Shown in pieces: positions 23,619 through 34,924 of a stretch of 64,000 nt of DNA. The notes beneath the pieces were generated by a model. The model did no database searches, was not told where the DNA came from, and worked only from the letters and a program-made list of their open reading frames with translations. Both the position numbers and the translations under genes were made by a program. The DNA is from Psilocybe azurescens (taxonomy: Eukaryota; Basidiomycota; Agaricomycetes; Agaricales; Agrocybaceae). The stretch lies in assembly GCA_023853785.1 (NCBI GenBank), contig JAJIRX010000567.1:1364001-1428000 (forward strand). Direction: 5' to 3'. How positions within the stretch are numbered: position 1 is the stretch's first letter; every line of letters starts with the position of its first letter.

Positions 23619-25384
23619 ATGGATGTTCATGAGATGTTTTCCCATCCTGAGGTGGAAATGATGGTCAAAATCTCTGGCACTCCGTGGAAATATGAGTACA
23701 TGGCCAACGAAACTTCTTTGACTGTCCTCGAGCTGTACAGCGACAACACGACTCTTATAGAGAGTATGGACAAGGAAGCCTTTGCAATTTACTGTGGAAC
23801 ACGGGTAAGTCCCTGTGTTTGCTCTGTAAGACTACCAATTGGGCTCTACTCACAATTGTACCGCAGAATTGCAACCTGAGGTTGGATCACCCTGATGGTC
23901 CACTATTGCGTGTCATGTGCGAATCTGTCTAATATTCAAGCAAACCCAGTCATCATAACACTTGTTATTCTTGATCATTTGCAGTTTTGCAGAACCGTTA
24001 TATCTTCCACCACCTTCCAACTTTGCGATACCTCCGAGTAGGAGGAACGACAACGATAATACAGCACTTTTATTGCATTACCACTTCAACGTACCCATGC
24101 TATTCTTCCGCGATCAGGCACCGGTTGCGACTTACCTTACAATTGGAAACGCCATGTTCGTTCGTAGAAACTCTCAAGGAGAGCTGGATCGCCTCGGTAA
24201 GGACCAGACCTGCTTCATTTCGTCATCCTTTATCTTGCCTTTATCGATAAATGGGTTTGAATTTTATCTTTAGATGGATATTATCAGTACTGCTCGGAGA
24301 AGGAAGACCGGAAACCAACTCATACATGGTTCTCGCATAGTTTTGAGCCCAAGAAAAAGGCTGCAAATTATATTATTCACCGGTGTCCAAAAGAGACAAT
24401 GAAGCTTATTCGCCAGTGTGCAGAGGGATCAAATCCATCCATCCTTGCACGACCTTTCGCAATCGATGCATTCCTTCTTAACCATCTGATAATGGAAATC
24501 AATACGATGGTGATTGAACCTCGAGCAACTCTTCTCAGCATTGTAGGCAACCCCTTTCTTCTGCCTCTGTCATAGGAGATTTACATTCTTGCCATACTCA
24601 AGGAAAGGCGCGTATTTACGCACGAGAAGGTCAAAAATGTTTCGGAGCTACATCGTGTAGCCCGCGACGTCCGCTTCATTAAAGATACTGTCGGGGCACT
24701 TCTGGAAACGCTGGATAATGTTATTTCAGCGCAAAAGCACCACATGTCGTTGGTTGAGATGGGTCATCAAGTCCTTGATCCGGACAGAGAATCTGTTCGA
24801 GACTCCCTGTCTCTCTTGAGATCGAAGGCAAACTCTATAATGCGCGAGGTGACGAGTCTTGAAGGACGAGCATCTCTGAAAATCGATTTAGAATATAATC
24901 TGGAGAACCAGCAAGACAGCCGGACCAACCTAAGGATCGCTCGTTTGACAACTGATATCGCAGCTGCTTCTCAGAAAGATAGCTCATCTATGATCACGTA
25001 GGGTCTTCTGTTGGTCAATCATAGGCTGGTATTAACCCACAAATTTAAGGATGGCTGCTGTTACTATGTTCTTTCTGCCAGGGACATTCGTCTCGGTATG
25101 TTGTTCAGTGCCTGTTCTAGTTTCAAGTGTTGACTTCAGACGGTTCCTTCACTTGCAGGCCTTTTTAGCATGATCTTTTTAATCCACAACAAACCGACAC
25201 TGGGCTGGGTAAAATATCAGTTGCACCCCAGTGGTGGCTCTTTCCAGTCATAACGATCCCGCTAACGATCCTCGTGTTCTTCGTCTGGATAGTATGGAAA
25301 AGGCAGAGAAACGTCAATAAAGACTTAGCTGATTTCCATAAGGAATCTGAGGAAGAAAAGGCTCTGCTGCCGAGACCCAGTTAG
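23619..25384 (+). CDS. CorA-like membrane protein (basidiomycete family)
   Basis: Large N-terminal soluble part followed by two predicted membrane helices at the C-terminus, the layout of the CorA/ZntB-like fold. Spliced pieces: MDVHEMFSHPEVEMMVKISG, a middle with NCNLRLDHPDGPLLRVMCES, FEPKKKAANYIIHRCPKETM, a long helical segment (ARDVRFIKDTVGALLETLDN, KANSIMREVTSLEGRASLK), then MAAVTMFFLPGTFVS (first TM) and QWWLFPVITIPLTILVFFVW (second TM), ending in an acidic tail. The canonical GMN motif of CorA channels is not visible, so transport of magnesium should not be assumed. Between the helices the frame is disturbed by two runs of five T (25162-25166, 25176-25180); a late splice acceptor is the alternative. 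About seven exons. Confidence 0.78.
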
Positions 25385-25711
25385 AAGGGTGATTGACTCT
25401 TACGAGTATACACATATGACTAGACGCCTTTTATATGCATGCAACGCTGCGCATTCAGATATTGCCGGGCCAACATTGACCTTAATTTTCTTCCAGTTTG
25501 TAGTTATTCTAATTGCTCCATTTCCCTCACTTGACCTTCCCATTGCATCCTCGCCAAAACGCATTTATCGTCAAAAGCACATTTCTTTCTTTGTTAATAG
25601 GGATCAATGTACTAAACATATGTAACTAGCTATTTAAATACCCATACCAGCCAATGATCAGGACATTAGGGATATTGATATCAGAAAGATGCTGAAGATG
25701 AGCGTACACAT
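25385..25711. other. Intergenic, convergent 3' ends
   Basis: About 330 bp between the stop codons of the CorA-like gene and the xylanase. Nothing recognised. Confidence 0.6.
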
Positions 25712-27857
25712 TTACAAAGCGGCAATGAGAGCATTATATGCAGCCTTAGGTCTGTAATTTGCGTCAAAGAGAAGAGGATTGGTGCTTGCGCGCCACGAGT
25801 CCTAGTTGGAAAAGGACAGTGATGAGAATGAGGATGTAGGCGGATAATAACGTGTCACTTACGGTGTCCCTAACCCCCATGAGGTGATAGCTTCGCAAGC
25901 AGCCGTGTTCAAACAGGCCCTAAGGACAGTCACGTAATCGTTGGCGGCACCACCAGCGATGTCAAGCTCAGTGATTGCGACTTCAAGGCCTGTGCTTGCA
26001 AGCGCAGTAAGAGCTGCCTGCGCGCCTCCGGCTCCTCCAGCCTGATGGTTGAAAGATAAACCTGTTTTCCATAAATTTGGATAAATAAATTGGCTTACAC
26101 TGAGATGCATTTGTGTGCCGACACCATCGATCAGTCTGCCTGAAGCATTGACGCGTTTGACCAGGTTAACGATTCCCTGAGTTTTGGCGTTGTTGGAATC
26201 GAGGTTGTAGTCGTTGATATAAAGCCTTGCAAAGATAATTAAGTTGGTTGGGGTGTGGTATAAAACATTGATGTTGATGTCTTACTTAGCGGTTTTATCT
26301 GCGGCACGCGCTGCGTTGAAGGCAATCGCAACGAAAGACTAACATAGTGTTAGACTCTCAAGAACTGTTCATCATGATAAAAATGGAAATACCTCTCCGA
26401 GGACGTTAGAAAATACACTTGAACGAAGGGATCCATCCTCGTTAAGGATTTCACTGGTACCTGGATGAGTAATGCTAGGCATATGTGAAGAAAACACCCA
26501 CTTGACGACGTCCCACTAGTCGTATCACCTAAGTTCAGACCTGAAGCTTTGTCACAAGAAACTAGGACTTACAGCTGTGAAGCATGTCAGATGATTTCGG
26601 CGAGCAAAATTGATAACACCAACCATAGAGCTTCCCCGCATAACGTCCAGCGACGTTAGAGATATGGTTTTGGATAACAGAAGTCTAGTGGATGAAGGTC
26701 AGTCGACTTAATCATAAATGAAACCACGCTTCAACAGACCAGAGTGTTCCTATCGTTAATCTGAGATGCCCAAGAAGGTAGCTGAGAATGCCAGACTAGT
26801 ATATTGATTGAGAAAAAAGTGTCGAAAAAGAGAGGAGAGATCTACCGAGAGTATGGCCCCGGATGAGTTTCCCATTGGAAACTGCCCAGTTAACAAGCGC
26901 ATCGGCGCCACTGAACGAGAACGATCCTCGGGAAGCTAAATAGTATATAAGTTGATGCTTTCCAAAGAAAAGAGGGGATACAAACGTTCGATAGCATCCC
27001 ACTAACGAAGATGATGTATCATAAATAACATAATTTCGTTATTCGATCGAAACCGAAAGCAAGCTCACTTTCATGGAGTTTTCCTGAGGTAGAAAAAACA
27101 AGCTGTTAACGCACAAATCTGAAATATGCTATAAACTTGGATTTACAGGTGTAAGCTGGCCAAAGTCAGACTTAATAATGGCGGTGTTGGCTGGATTTAA
27201 ATTACGTGAGTCGAGATCGGCGCAACCACAGCAATCATTAAATGTTTACCTGCATTGTTCAATAAGGAGGAATCTGCGCAAGTACCCTGCCGGCCAGCGT
27301 TAGTCATAATACAGATTGATTGACTGCGCATACCCAGAACTTCTTGCCACGAGCAACGAATTTACCATTAAGACCACTTCCTGGGTTCGTAGGAATTGGC
27401 GTTGTTGACGTGACAGTCGTCGAGCTGCCAGGATTGAAAGTTGTAGTTGGAACTGGGGAGCCTCCAGGTTGGCACCTAAAAGGACTCGTTCATGCAATTC
27501 CGAACTTTGAGAGAATATCACATTTACTGAGAATAGTAATCATTGACGAAGATGCAAGTTGTTCCGGCATCACCTTCAATAGCAAAATGATAATTAAAAT
27601 TTTAGTGCGATCCAGTGTACGTGAAACCAACTTACAGACGGTCTAATAAAAAGAATGAAAGTCAGCATAATCAAGATTGGGAAATTTTACAACATACGCT
27701 GCCGGTATAGTTGATGCCAGCACCTGAGGAGGCCATGATAATTAACACAAGTTCAACTCAAAAGTAGAAGATCGTACGTACATTGACCCCAGACAGGAAC
27801 AGCAATAGCCTGCTGAACAATGACAGCCACGGTCACAAAAGCAAGAAGTTTAGACAT
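25712..27857 (-). CDS. Secreted GH10 endo-1,4-beta-xylanase with N-terminal CBM1
   Basis: Cleaves xylan backbones; the CBM1 anchors it to cellulose. The start at 27857 gives the signal peptide [19 protein letters not shown]. The CBM1 is spread over exons 27782-27857, 27698-27723, 27636-27642 (only 7 nt) and 27528-27573: [14 protein letters not shown], then [16 protein letters not shown], matching the CBM1 cysteine and aromatic pattern. A Thr/Pro/Ser linker leads to the GH10 barrel: IRGHTL, acid/base Glu in [35 protein letters not shown], and the nucleophile Glu in [12 protein letters not shown]. The last exon ([20 protein letters not shown]) stops at 25712. More than ten exons, introns mostly 50-65 nt. 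Confidence 0.93.
27636..27642 (-). other. 7-nt microexon in the xylanase CBM1
   Basis: On the minus strand attag|ACCGTCT|gtaagt. It encodes Thr, Val and the first base of a conserved Cys codon. Flanking introns are 55 nt (27643-27697) and 62 nt (27574-27635). Without it the CBM1 would lose frame and the TVC part of the fold. Confidence 0.88.
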
Positions 27858-29172
27858 GGGAGAACACGACAAGTAAAACAAGATGTCTTTGGCATAATCG
27901 TCAGCCTCAGCTTTTTATCAGAGAGGGCATAGAGACCGTCGATATTAATCCGATATTTCGTGTTGCACAATGGTCAGGAGGCCAAGACGCAGGAGCGTCT
28001 GTAAACACCAGACACTGAGGGAGTGGAGAAAGTCTCTTCCATAGAGACGGTTGAACTTCGCATCTTCTCGTATAAATCCGCATGTTTTGTACTCTTATTT
28101 CATCACAGAAGAAGTCAGGCGGGAATGCGCTAGAATACTCCATAGACGAGATATGCCAAGGGTGGCCAAGAGCACAGGTTGAGTGCCATTCACGATTCAC
28201 GAGTTTTGAGTTCGATAAGATCCTCGCAAGGTGCGAGCAGTTGACGCCGACAGTGTATCCTATAAATGCCTGAGTGCATATATCAGTCTATAGAAATTTT
28301 AACTTAAGACTATTCGAGATTCTCCAACCTTTCCTCAACCTAGGGTAACGGTAATTTATTTTAAGCACAGTTGTCAATGCGGTGACTATATGTTTCGGAA
28401 TAACATTGTTGAATTCAGCAGGAAAGGCGTTTCAGGGCGTTTCTCCAGTGATGTCCGTCCGCAATATGCTCAAAGTGAGCTTTAGAGCTGCCACGTTGTC
28501 ACCGTTCATTATGTAAGTTATTTCGTGAGTTATGAATAGCGCAGAAGACATTTAACGGGCGTCTAAGTTAGAGTATAGTGCCGCAAAAGATGCTGTTGTG
28601 AGTTCTAGTAGAGCCTTTGATTCCGGCAAGCTCATTTGAAGTCACGAAAAGTGCGGTAGTCTGAGGCAAACGCACTTCCCGCTTGTACCCGTGCCACGGG
28701 CCGCTTTCAATTCTATAGATTTGCCAAGTAATGTTGACAGGTCAAGCCAAGGGACGAGCGTGTATCAGACTGCCTGGCGTACATCGAGTTGGCACGAGAG
28801 CAAAGACTTCTCCGAGTATGAAGCTTCGCACCATACATCCCGAGAAATGAAGTCCGGCAAGAAAATCCGAGAAGAGGGTAACTTTGGCGAACAACTGAAG
28901 ACGGATGAACCAAGAAAGCAACGCATTGCAGATGGACGATATCCTTAAACAAGTCAACAGCCTAAAGTCTCAGGGTCATATTGTGTGTGACAAATTTGTA
29001 ACGGTATTCCCGTGATGTGACACCCACGACTCTGAACGCGCTTCACAGGCTTGAAGAATTCCGTTGAAACTTCCGTCGACGCAAGGAAGATAATATTTCT
29101 CCTTTGGAATGCTAGCGATTGACATCTTACACTCTATATAATCTATCTGCACAACAAACTAGACCTTACAAA
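27858..29172. other. Divergent promoter region xylanase/RAD18
   Basis: About 1.3 kb between divergent starts. Small open frames (for example 28691-28948 plus, and minus-strand frames around 28713-28957) show no domains. TATATAAT at 29135-29142 lies about 30-40 bp before the RAD18 start. No gene recognised. Confidence 0.45.
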
Positions 29173-30731
29173 ATGAATTTCTTTTCTGAAGATGTGCCTG
29201 ACCCCACAGACTTTCCTCCCCAGACTATCGCACCAGGTCTACGAACGCTGGACGGTTCATTTCGCTGTGATATATGTGGGGAACTATATGATGCACCTGT
29301 CACCATTGCGTGTGGGCACTGCTTCTGTTCGGTAGTGCGTGTTCTTTCTCTCGCACAATTGCACATCAACTGACAGTAGCCGTTTTGCATTGCTAGTGCA
29401 TTAGAACGTCTTTCTCCAATAAGCAGGAATGTCCAACATGTCGAAAGTCCACAAACGAGGCTCACATACGCCCCAATCCAGTTTTAGAAAGTGTTATATC
29501 TGCATGGAAGGAAGCAAGGTCCGTCCCAGATACGGATATGAAACCCATCGCACTCACCTGACACCCTTTACGTCGGTTAGGCCTTTCGTTTTACGACTGA
29601 CCAAACGCGAAGACCCGCGTGCCAAAGATATAGGTGCTTCTCGGAAACGAAAAAGGACGGCTGAAAATGCATCCAGTTCCAGCTCTATGATGGAGAATAC
29701 CCCAGGCCCTTCTCGGGACCTTTTATCACCAACTCCTACTCGTCAACTAAAGGCCAAATCCCCTTTAAAGGCGAAGAAGTCAAAGGAACAAAGTCACGAT
29801 GATGTAGAACTCAATCTGGCTCCGAGCTGGGATGCCGAAGAAGAGCTAGTACCTCAGTCATCAAAGCTTGCTCCAAGAAGTCTATTCATTTTTCTTGTTT
29901 CATAAGGGAAGTACTGACATGCACTCTTAGATGCCGATTTTGTTACCTGTCCTATGTGTCAAAAGCTAATGCCTTACCGCGAACTCAATATCCACCTAGA
30001 CAACCAATGCAAAGACATCGCATCTCATGACACTGCGGCAAAGTCATGGTCAATGCTCATGGGCAGAGGCAAAAATAGTCAACAAAAAGGAAAGCACAAG
30101 TATGTAACAAGATTCTCTCAGCATGTTATCAGGGCTAACTCTGAAGGTCACATAGGAAGAAGGAATCTGATAGTGATGATGAATACCCCCTTGCTCTTAC
30201 GACATACACTACTCTGAAGGACAAGCAATTAAAGGATATGCTTATCGAGCAGGAGCTGCCAACAACGGGAACCCGGTCACATTGGGAACAACGCCACCGA
30301 CAGTATGCATTTCCAACGGCCTTTCTCAAAATATATACTCACAAAGGCCGTGATACGCAGGTGGATAACATTGTATAACGCAAATTTAGACAAATCTAAG
30401 CCAAATCGAAAAACCAAAGCTGACCTTCGGAAGGATCTGAAACAATTGGAGGAGGAGAACCCGAAGAAGAAGAAAACAGTAATTACCGATGTGAAAACGT
30501 ACCAGGTTCGCACTGCACATTATAGCTTCTTTGTCAAATCGATTAGCTCATTCCAACTTGATTATTCAGAAGGAACAAAAGTCGGAATTCGCGAGACTAA
30601 TTGAGGCTGCCCGTCCCAAGAAGTCGGAGCCACCTAATTCCAAAAGTGCGGCGAGGTCCATCCCACTCAGCAAAACACCACCACCTCTGGCTTCGTCTTC
30701 TGCTATTGTAATTACCTCCGAGGAAGAATAA
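29173..30731 (+). CDS. RAD18: Postreplication repair E3 ubiquitin ligase RAD18
   Basis: With Rad6, monoubiquitinates PCNA at stalled forks. The start at 29173 gives MNFFSEDVPDPTDFPPQ. A C3HC4 RING follows at about residues 34-75: FRCDICGELYDAPVTIACGH, CFCSV, intron, CIRTSFSNKQECPTC. A basic Ser/Pro/Lys-rich linker leads to a C2HC UBZ4-type zinc finger (FVTCPMCQKLMPYRELNIHL, DNQC), then a SAP-like segment (TTLKDKQLKDMLIEQELPTT, GTRSHWEQRHRQWITLYNA). The C-terminal tail is basic and ends VITSEEE at 30731. Domain order RING-UBZ-SAP is that of Rad18. About six exons. Confidence 0.95.
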
Positions 30732-32685
30732 GGCAATAACATGTTTATGTGAAGTACACATCTCACAAAGTACACCTATACTTTATCACCCCCGTAATAC
30801 AGGCTTCTTTGCAACGTCACTCGCTGGATTCCAAAGAAGAGTTCTGGCGAGATGTTGTATCATGGGCATCAAAACGTCCAAATACCAGGAAGACCAAAAC
30901 TGCATGCTCGCGCCTGTAAGCATACGAAGGCGTACATGCTCATCAGCGCGGTCAGCACGCAGCATGCATCACATAAAGTTCTCCCCTTGAGGTATACAAT
31001 GACCGAAGGAATGCACCCAGGAACAGGTACTAGGAACACTGAGTTGCGCTATGTAATCGTTTCACTAATAAAACCCCGACGCATAAGACCGTGTCACCGT
31101 GAGGCTCGAGCCTTCTCGGAAATTTGGGAGGGAAATCAGGATATGTAACCGTGTGCATTATACTATTGGTACAACTAAGCCTGACGAAGTACATACCAGG
31201 CTCGAAAGGAGGCTCCAGGGTCTGCTAGGATCTGCTGGGATCCAGTTTTTTGATGTATATGGCGACGGAGAGAACATGGAGACAAAATTACAACTGACCA
31301 CGATCATAGAGGGCGTTGACGGAGGAAGTTGAAGGTCGAAGCAGTTAATGAGACCGACGTTTCCGATCAGATCCTGGCAGCCTCAAGGCCCACAAGGCAG
31401 CTATGTACTTGGATTATTCAGATTCCAGAGTATGTACAAGGATAGAAATGAGTCGGCGCTGAACTCAAATATCTATGTGTATATACCAATGGAGAGCGGG
31501 GCGACCGGGGTGCGTTGGGACAAACATTATGACATTGCTTGAAAACACTAATGATGATCATTGTCCATCTTCTAGCGCCCATTTATTTAACTTCTCGACT
31601 TAAGTAGCGGAGAAAAGGAATCATCTGTTAAAGACGAGGTATCTCCACCTTCCGAGAGTTCATCAGGAAGGGCGTTTACATGGATCTTCACAACAGCCTA
31701 GCGAGCTACTTCTGGTGCAGAAGAGGAAGCGACCTGCAGGAAGACAAATGAAGAAGAAGATCCATCATCATTGTAGCTCAGACAATGAGGCTGATGAGAA
31801 TATTCGCAGTGTCTTTCACGCGTGTCCGCCATCAAGTCAGAGGATCATCCTACTTGGGCACTCGTTTATTACTTGTACGTACACAAGATATTATTAGAGG
31901 CCTAATTCCGATGGACGCCATTTTGCTGTGGGGAAGAACAACGCACAGGCGATGACACCTCCCGCTCAAGTTCCGGAGAAGCCTAGCTGACAGCTAACAG
32001 CTGGATATGTAAGCCCAGGTCTAATTTGTCTGCCATTGCCAGTGCAGATCGAGTCTAGGCGGACATATTAGCGAGCCGTCATAGACCGCGCTAACCTGTT
32101 TTGTCATGGAGGATAAAAAAAGCGACCTTTGAGGAGATTTGCTAAAAGTACCAAGCGCCGGATAGAGGACAGCCAGCGTGAGGGAAGGAAAAGAAGGCCG
32201 ACATCTGTGCAGGAGAGGAGTACTGCCTGCATAGAAGCATAAAAATAGGCGGATTGAATGCACGTTAGATGGGGATGAACGTGGCATGGAAGATGGACGG
32301 AACAGTGGCTCCAATGATGTTTAAACTTATATAATATTGGCCGGCTGGTGATGAGATAGAGCTGAAGGAATGGACGGACATGTAGTTGTAGCTAGTTGTG
32401 GATGACATGTTATGTTAGCTTATGTTGTATGGAGATCGGGAAGGGAAGCCACGATCAGGGTTGTCAAGGCTGCTGGTGTCTTAAATTAGGAATTGTTGTA
32501 AAGCCATGTTAAACCCACGTGGCGGCTGATCTGGTCTTGTCCTTGATTCGGTACAAGGGTCACCCTATTAAAGCTCCCTCGACCAACTCGACTCCCGGCT
32601 CCATTGCTGCCCTGGCTCCCTTCGCTTTTTCTCCAGGTTCTCCTGCAGGCCCATAGCCTATATTTCTTTCTCTATTCTCTTCATA
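30732..32685. other. Gene-poor 1.95 kb gap
   Basis: No convincing gene. Frames such as 30852-31148, 31348-31542 and 31715-31897 (plus) and 32021-32314 (minus) have no known domain and do not join through good splice sites. Composition resembles decayed coding sequence around 31600-31900 (Lys- and Ser-rich). Possibly an old gene relic. Confidence 0.4.
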
Positions 32686-33465
32686 ATGTCTTCTTGTCAT
32701 TCTTCTGTGAGTTTTGGGTCTATCGAGTCCACAAAAGCATGAGCTAATCCCATTCTTTAGCTCTCCTTTGAGCAATCGACTCTAGTGAGCTTCTTTCGCA
32801 CTTAATTATCCATAAGACATATTTTCTGACATGATATCCACAGCTTGATCATCAACCCACGCGGGGAACACATAAAGTCAAATACCACTGCGACTCAGAC
32901 TGGGATTTCCATGTTGACAGTGGAAAGACGCCTCTGGATCTTTCTCTCATTCTACCCCACTATCGGGCACGTAACCAACCTGTCGAGCATCGCATGTCAA
33001 TGCTCGTGTCAAATGATAATGAACCTATAAAACTCAAAGTGGTATGCACCGGATTTCTCTCTTTTCATCGCCTACAGTGCACAGGTTAATTCGGTGGATC
33101 AACAGTGTCGTAACTTTCCACGCTCCAAATTCTATCTGGAAGTTCTTGCGGAGACATCAGATGTGACCATCTGGCTACCTTCCGACTTCAAAGGGCAGAT
33201 CCACACATCAGGGAAGCCATCCTTCTCGGCTGGATTCGTCAACCGAATTCTGCGGAATGTACGCATCAACGAGCATGATGTGGAGGAATTCTACAACGAA
33301 GATGGTGTTTTTGTCATGACTCAAGGGCGTGTCGCATTTCGAATGTGGGATGTACGAACGTGCAGTCCTGAAAATACCCATAAAGAATCGCTGAAGAGGA
33401 TGTTCAGTTGCTCACGGAAGGCGCCGGAAACGGCCATAGACTGGGACTTCCTTCTCAAGGACTGA
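32686..33465 (+). CDS. DUF7330-like basidiomycete protein
   Basis: Unknown function; the body resembles the fungal DUF7330 family, a beta-rich domain. Exons, all in phase with GT-AG ends: 32686-32706, 32761-32784, 32844-33041 and 33085-33465, giving 207 residues. Conserved-looking blocks are FYLEVLAETSDVTIWLPSDF and GQIHTSGKPSFSAGFVNRIL, then DGVFVMTQGRVAFRMWDV. No signal peptide or membrane helix. The first two exons encode only 7 and 8 residues. The family name comes from pattern memory, so treat it as likely, not certain. Confidence 0.72.
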
Positions 33466-34051
33466 ATTACTTTCTCTTTTCTCTCTGCGACATTTTCTAC
33501 ATTCATCTTATTCGTCTTCGATCGCATCTCTTTATTATCATTCACCTATCAATGGCTGACATTCACCGCATACTTTCATCGATTACTACTGCATTGCCAT
33601 CCTTCGTTCTTCACACGCAACTCTTCTTATAACCTTCGAGCCTTCGTTGGTTCTGTAGCCCTAGTCCACCCGTTTCGTTATCCTATTTTACGTAGCAGTA
33701 TCCACATCATGTAGCATTATATAACCCACAGTCTTATGCACCTGTAGAGCATGACCAAATTATGATCCCAACTAACGACGATCATTTATGCAATCTTTTT
33801 ACCGGCATCTGAAAAGGGTCCCTTTTGCAAGAAGTGTTGTCGCGCAGGCTGAGATGTGGGCTCGTGGTACCCACCTGAAACGCAGAAGTTGGAAATCGAT
33901 TTACATCGCACCTCATCAAGCAAGACAAGTAACTCTGCATGTATTTAAAGCTGTACATCGATTATGTATTGAACCTATGGATACATGTACTTTCTACAAG
34001 TCTGATAACAAATTCCGTCCGAGCCATAGAGTACAAAACTAGAATATATAT
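33466..34051. other. Intergenic, convergent 3' ends
   Basis: About 590 bp between the DUF7330-like gene and CIA2. Pyrimidine-rich just after the stop. No gene seen. Confidence 0.5.
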
Positions 34052-34749
34052 TCATACAATTCCCTGAGAACCAACGTTGGATAGACACTGCTCGACCGTA
34101 TCGAGGAGAACCGGATTCTCGAGAGCAGCGGCGACTCTCTCCTTGTCGTTAAGTTGTTTGTTGACTTGCACATTTACCGTAAATTCCTAATGCGAAATCA
34201 GAACAACTTGTGAGACGTACCAGCGTTTTCACTTTGATGTGACCCGGGTTTCACGAAAATATCCACTTTGAAACGCTCTGGTAAGCTGCGCAAAAGACGA
34301 ACTCTGATGCATAGACCTGTAAGTGGCGGAGTTGCTCTGTTATATGCAGCTTGACAAGAATCCATAATATTGATGCGCACCGATGAGAGTGGACATCCCA
34401 CAATGTGGTACAGTCGGCGTAAACTCGACCTTGACGCTATTCACTCCGACCATTACCTGAGGCGCTGAGACAACGCGAAGCTCCTCTAATGTATTTGGAT
34501 GCTCGGGGTCGTAGATAGAGCGAATGAGGTCTGTAGCCAAGAGGAAGTCATTAATTGGAGAAGGGCAATAGCTAGGGGCTTGTTACCATAGATTTCATCT
34601 TGATCAATGGGTTCCACATCGTCCGCTTCATCCTCGGACTGAGACGAGTCGTTTATCCAGAGTGAATGAGCCAATAGATCCGACTGACGCCCTGCCGACT
34701 TTGAAGTAGAGAAAACAACGGGATTTGGATTGAAAATTTCCCCTGGCAT
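34052..34749 (-). CDS. CIA2: Cytosolic iron-sulfur assembly component CIA2/MIP18 (FAM96B-like)
   Basis: Targeting-complex subunit that, with Cia1 and Met18/MMS19, hands Fe-S clusters to cytosolic and nuclear apoproteins. The start at 34749 gives [14 protein letters not shown]. After an acidic stretch come [20 protein letters not shown] (across an intron), [32 protein letters not shown] with the conserved Cys, [20 protein letters not shown], and the C-terminus [15 protein letters not shown], stopping at 34052. About 170-190 residues in at least five exons. The start is 175 bp from that of DCN1 on the other strand. Confidence 0.94.
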
Positions 34750-34924
34750 CTGTGACAAGTGAAAGAGAGTAATAGAGTGTGCGGGCCGGGAGGCGGGACG
34801 AGGAGCCGTAATTATGACCAAGTCACAGGTCACGCGGACTCCCAAAAGTGAAAGTCGCGTCGCTGCCTCATTTTCTCCTCCACTCTACTACTTACTCCTA
34901 TTATCTTCTACTTTATCCCCGATA

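Noticed and set aside
29015..29040. TGTGACACCCAC motif as a possible LTR edge
   Set aside because: No inverted end, no target duplication and no second copy seen in the window.
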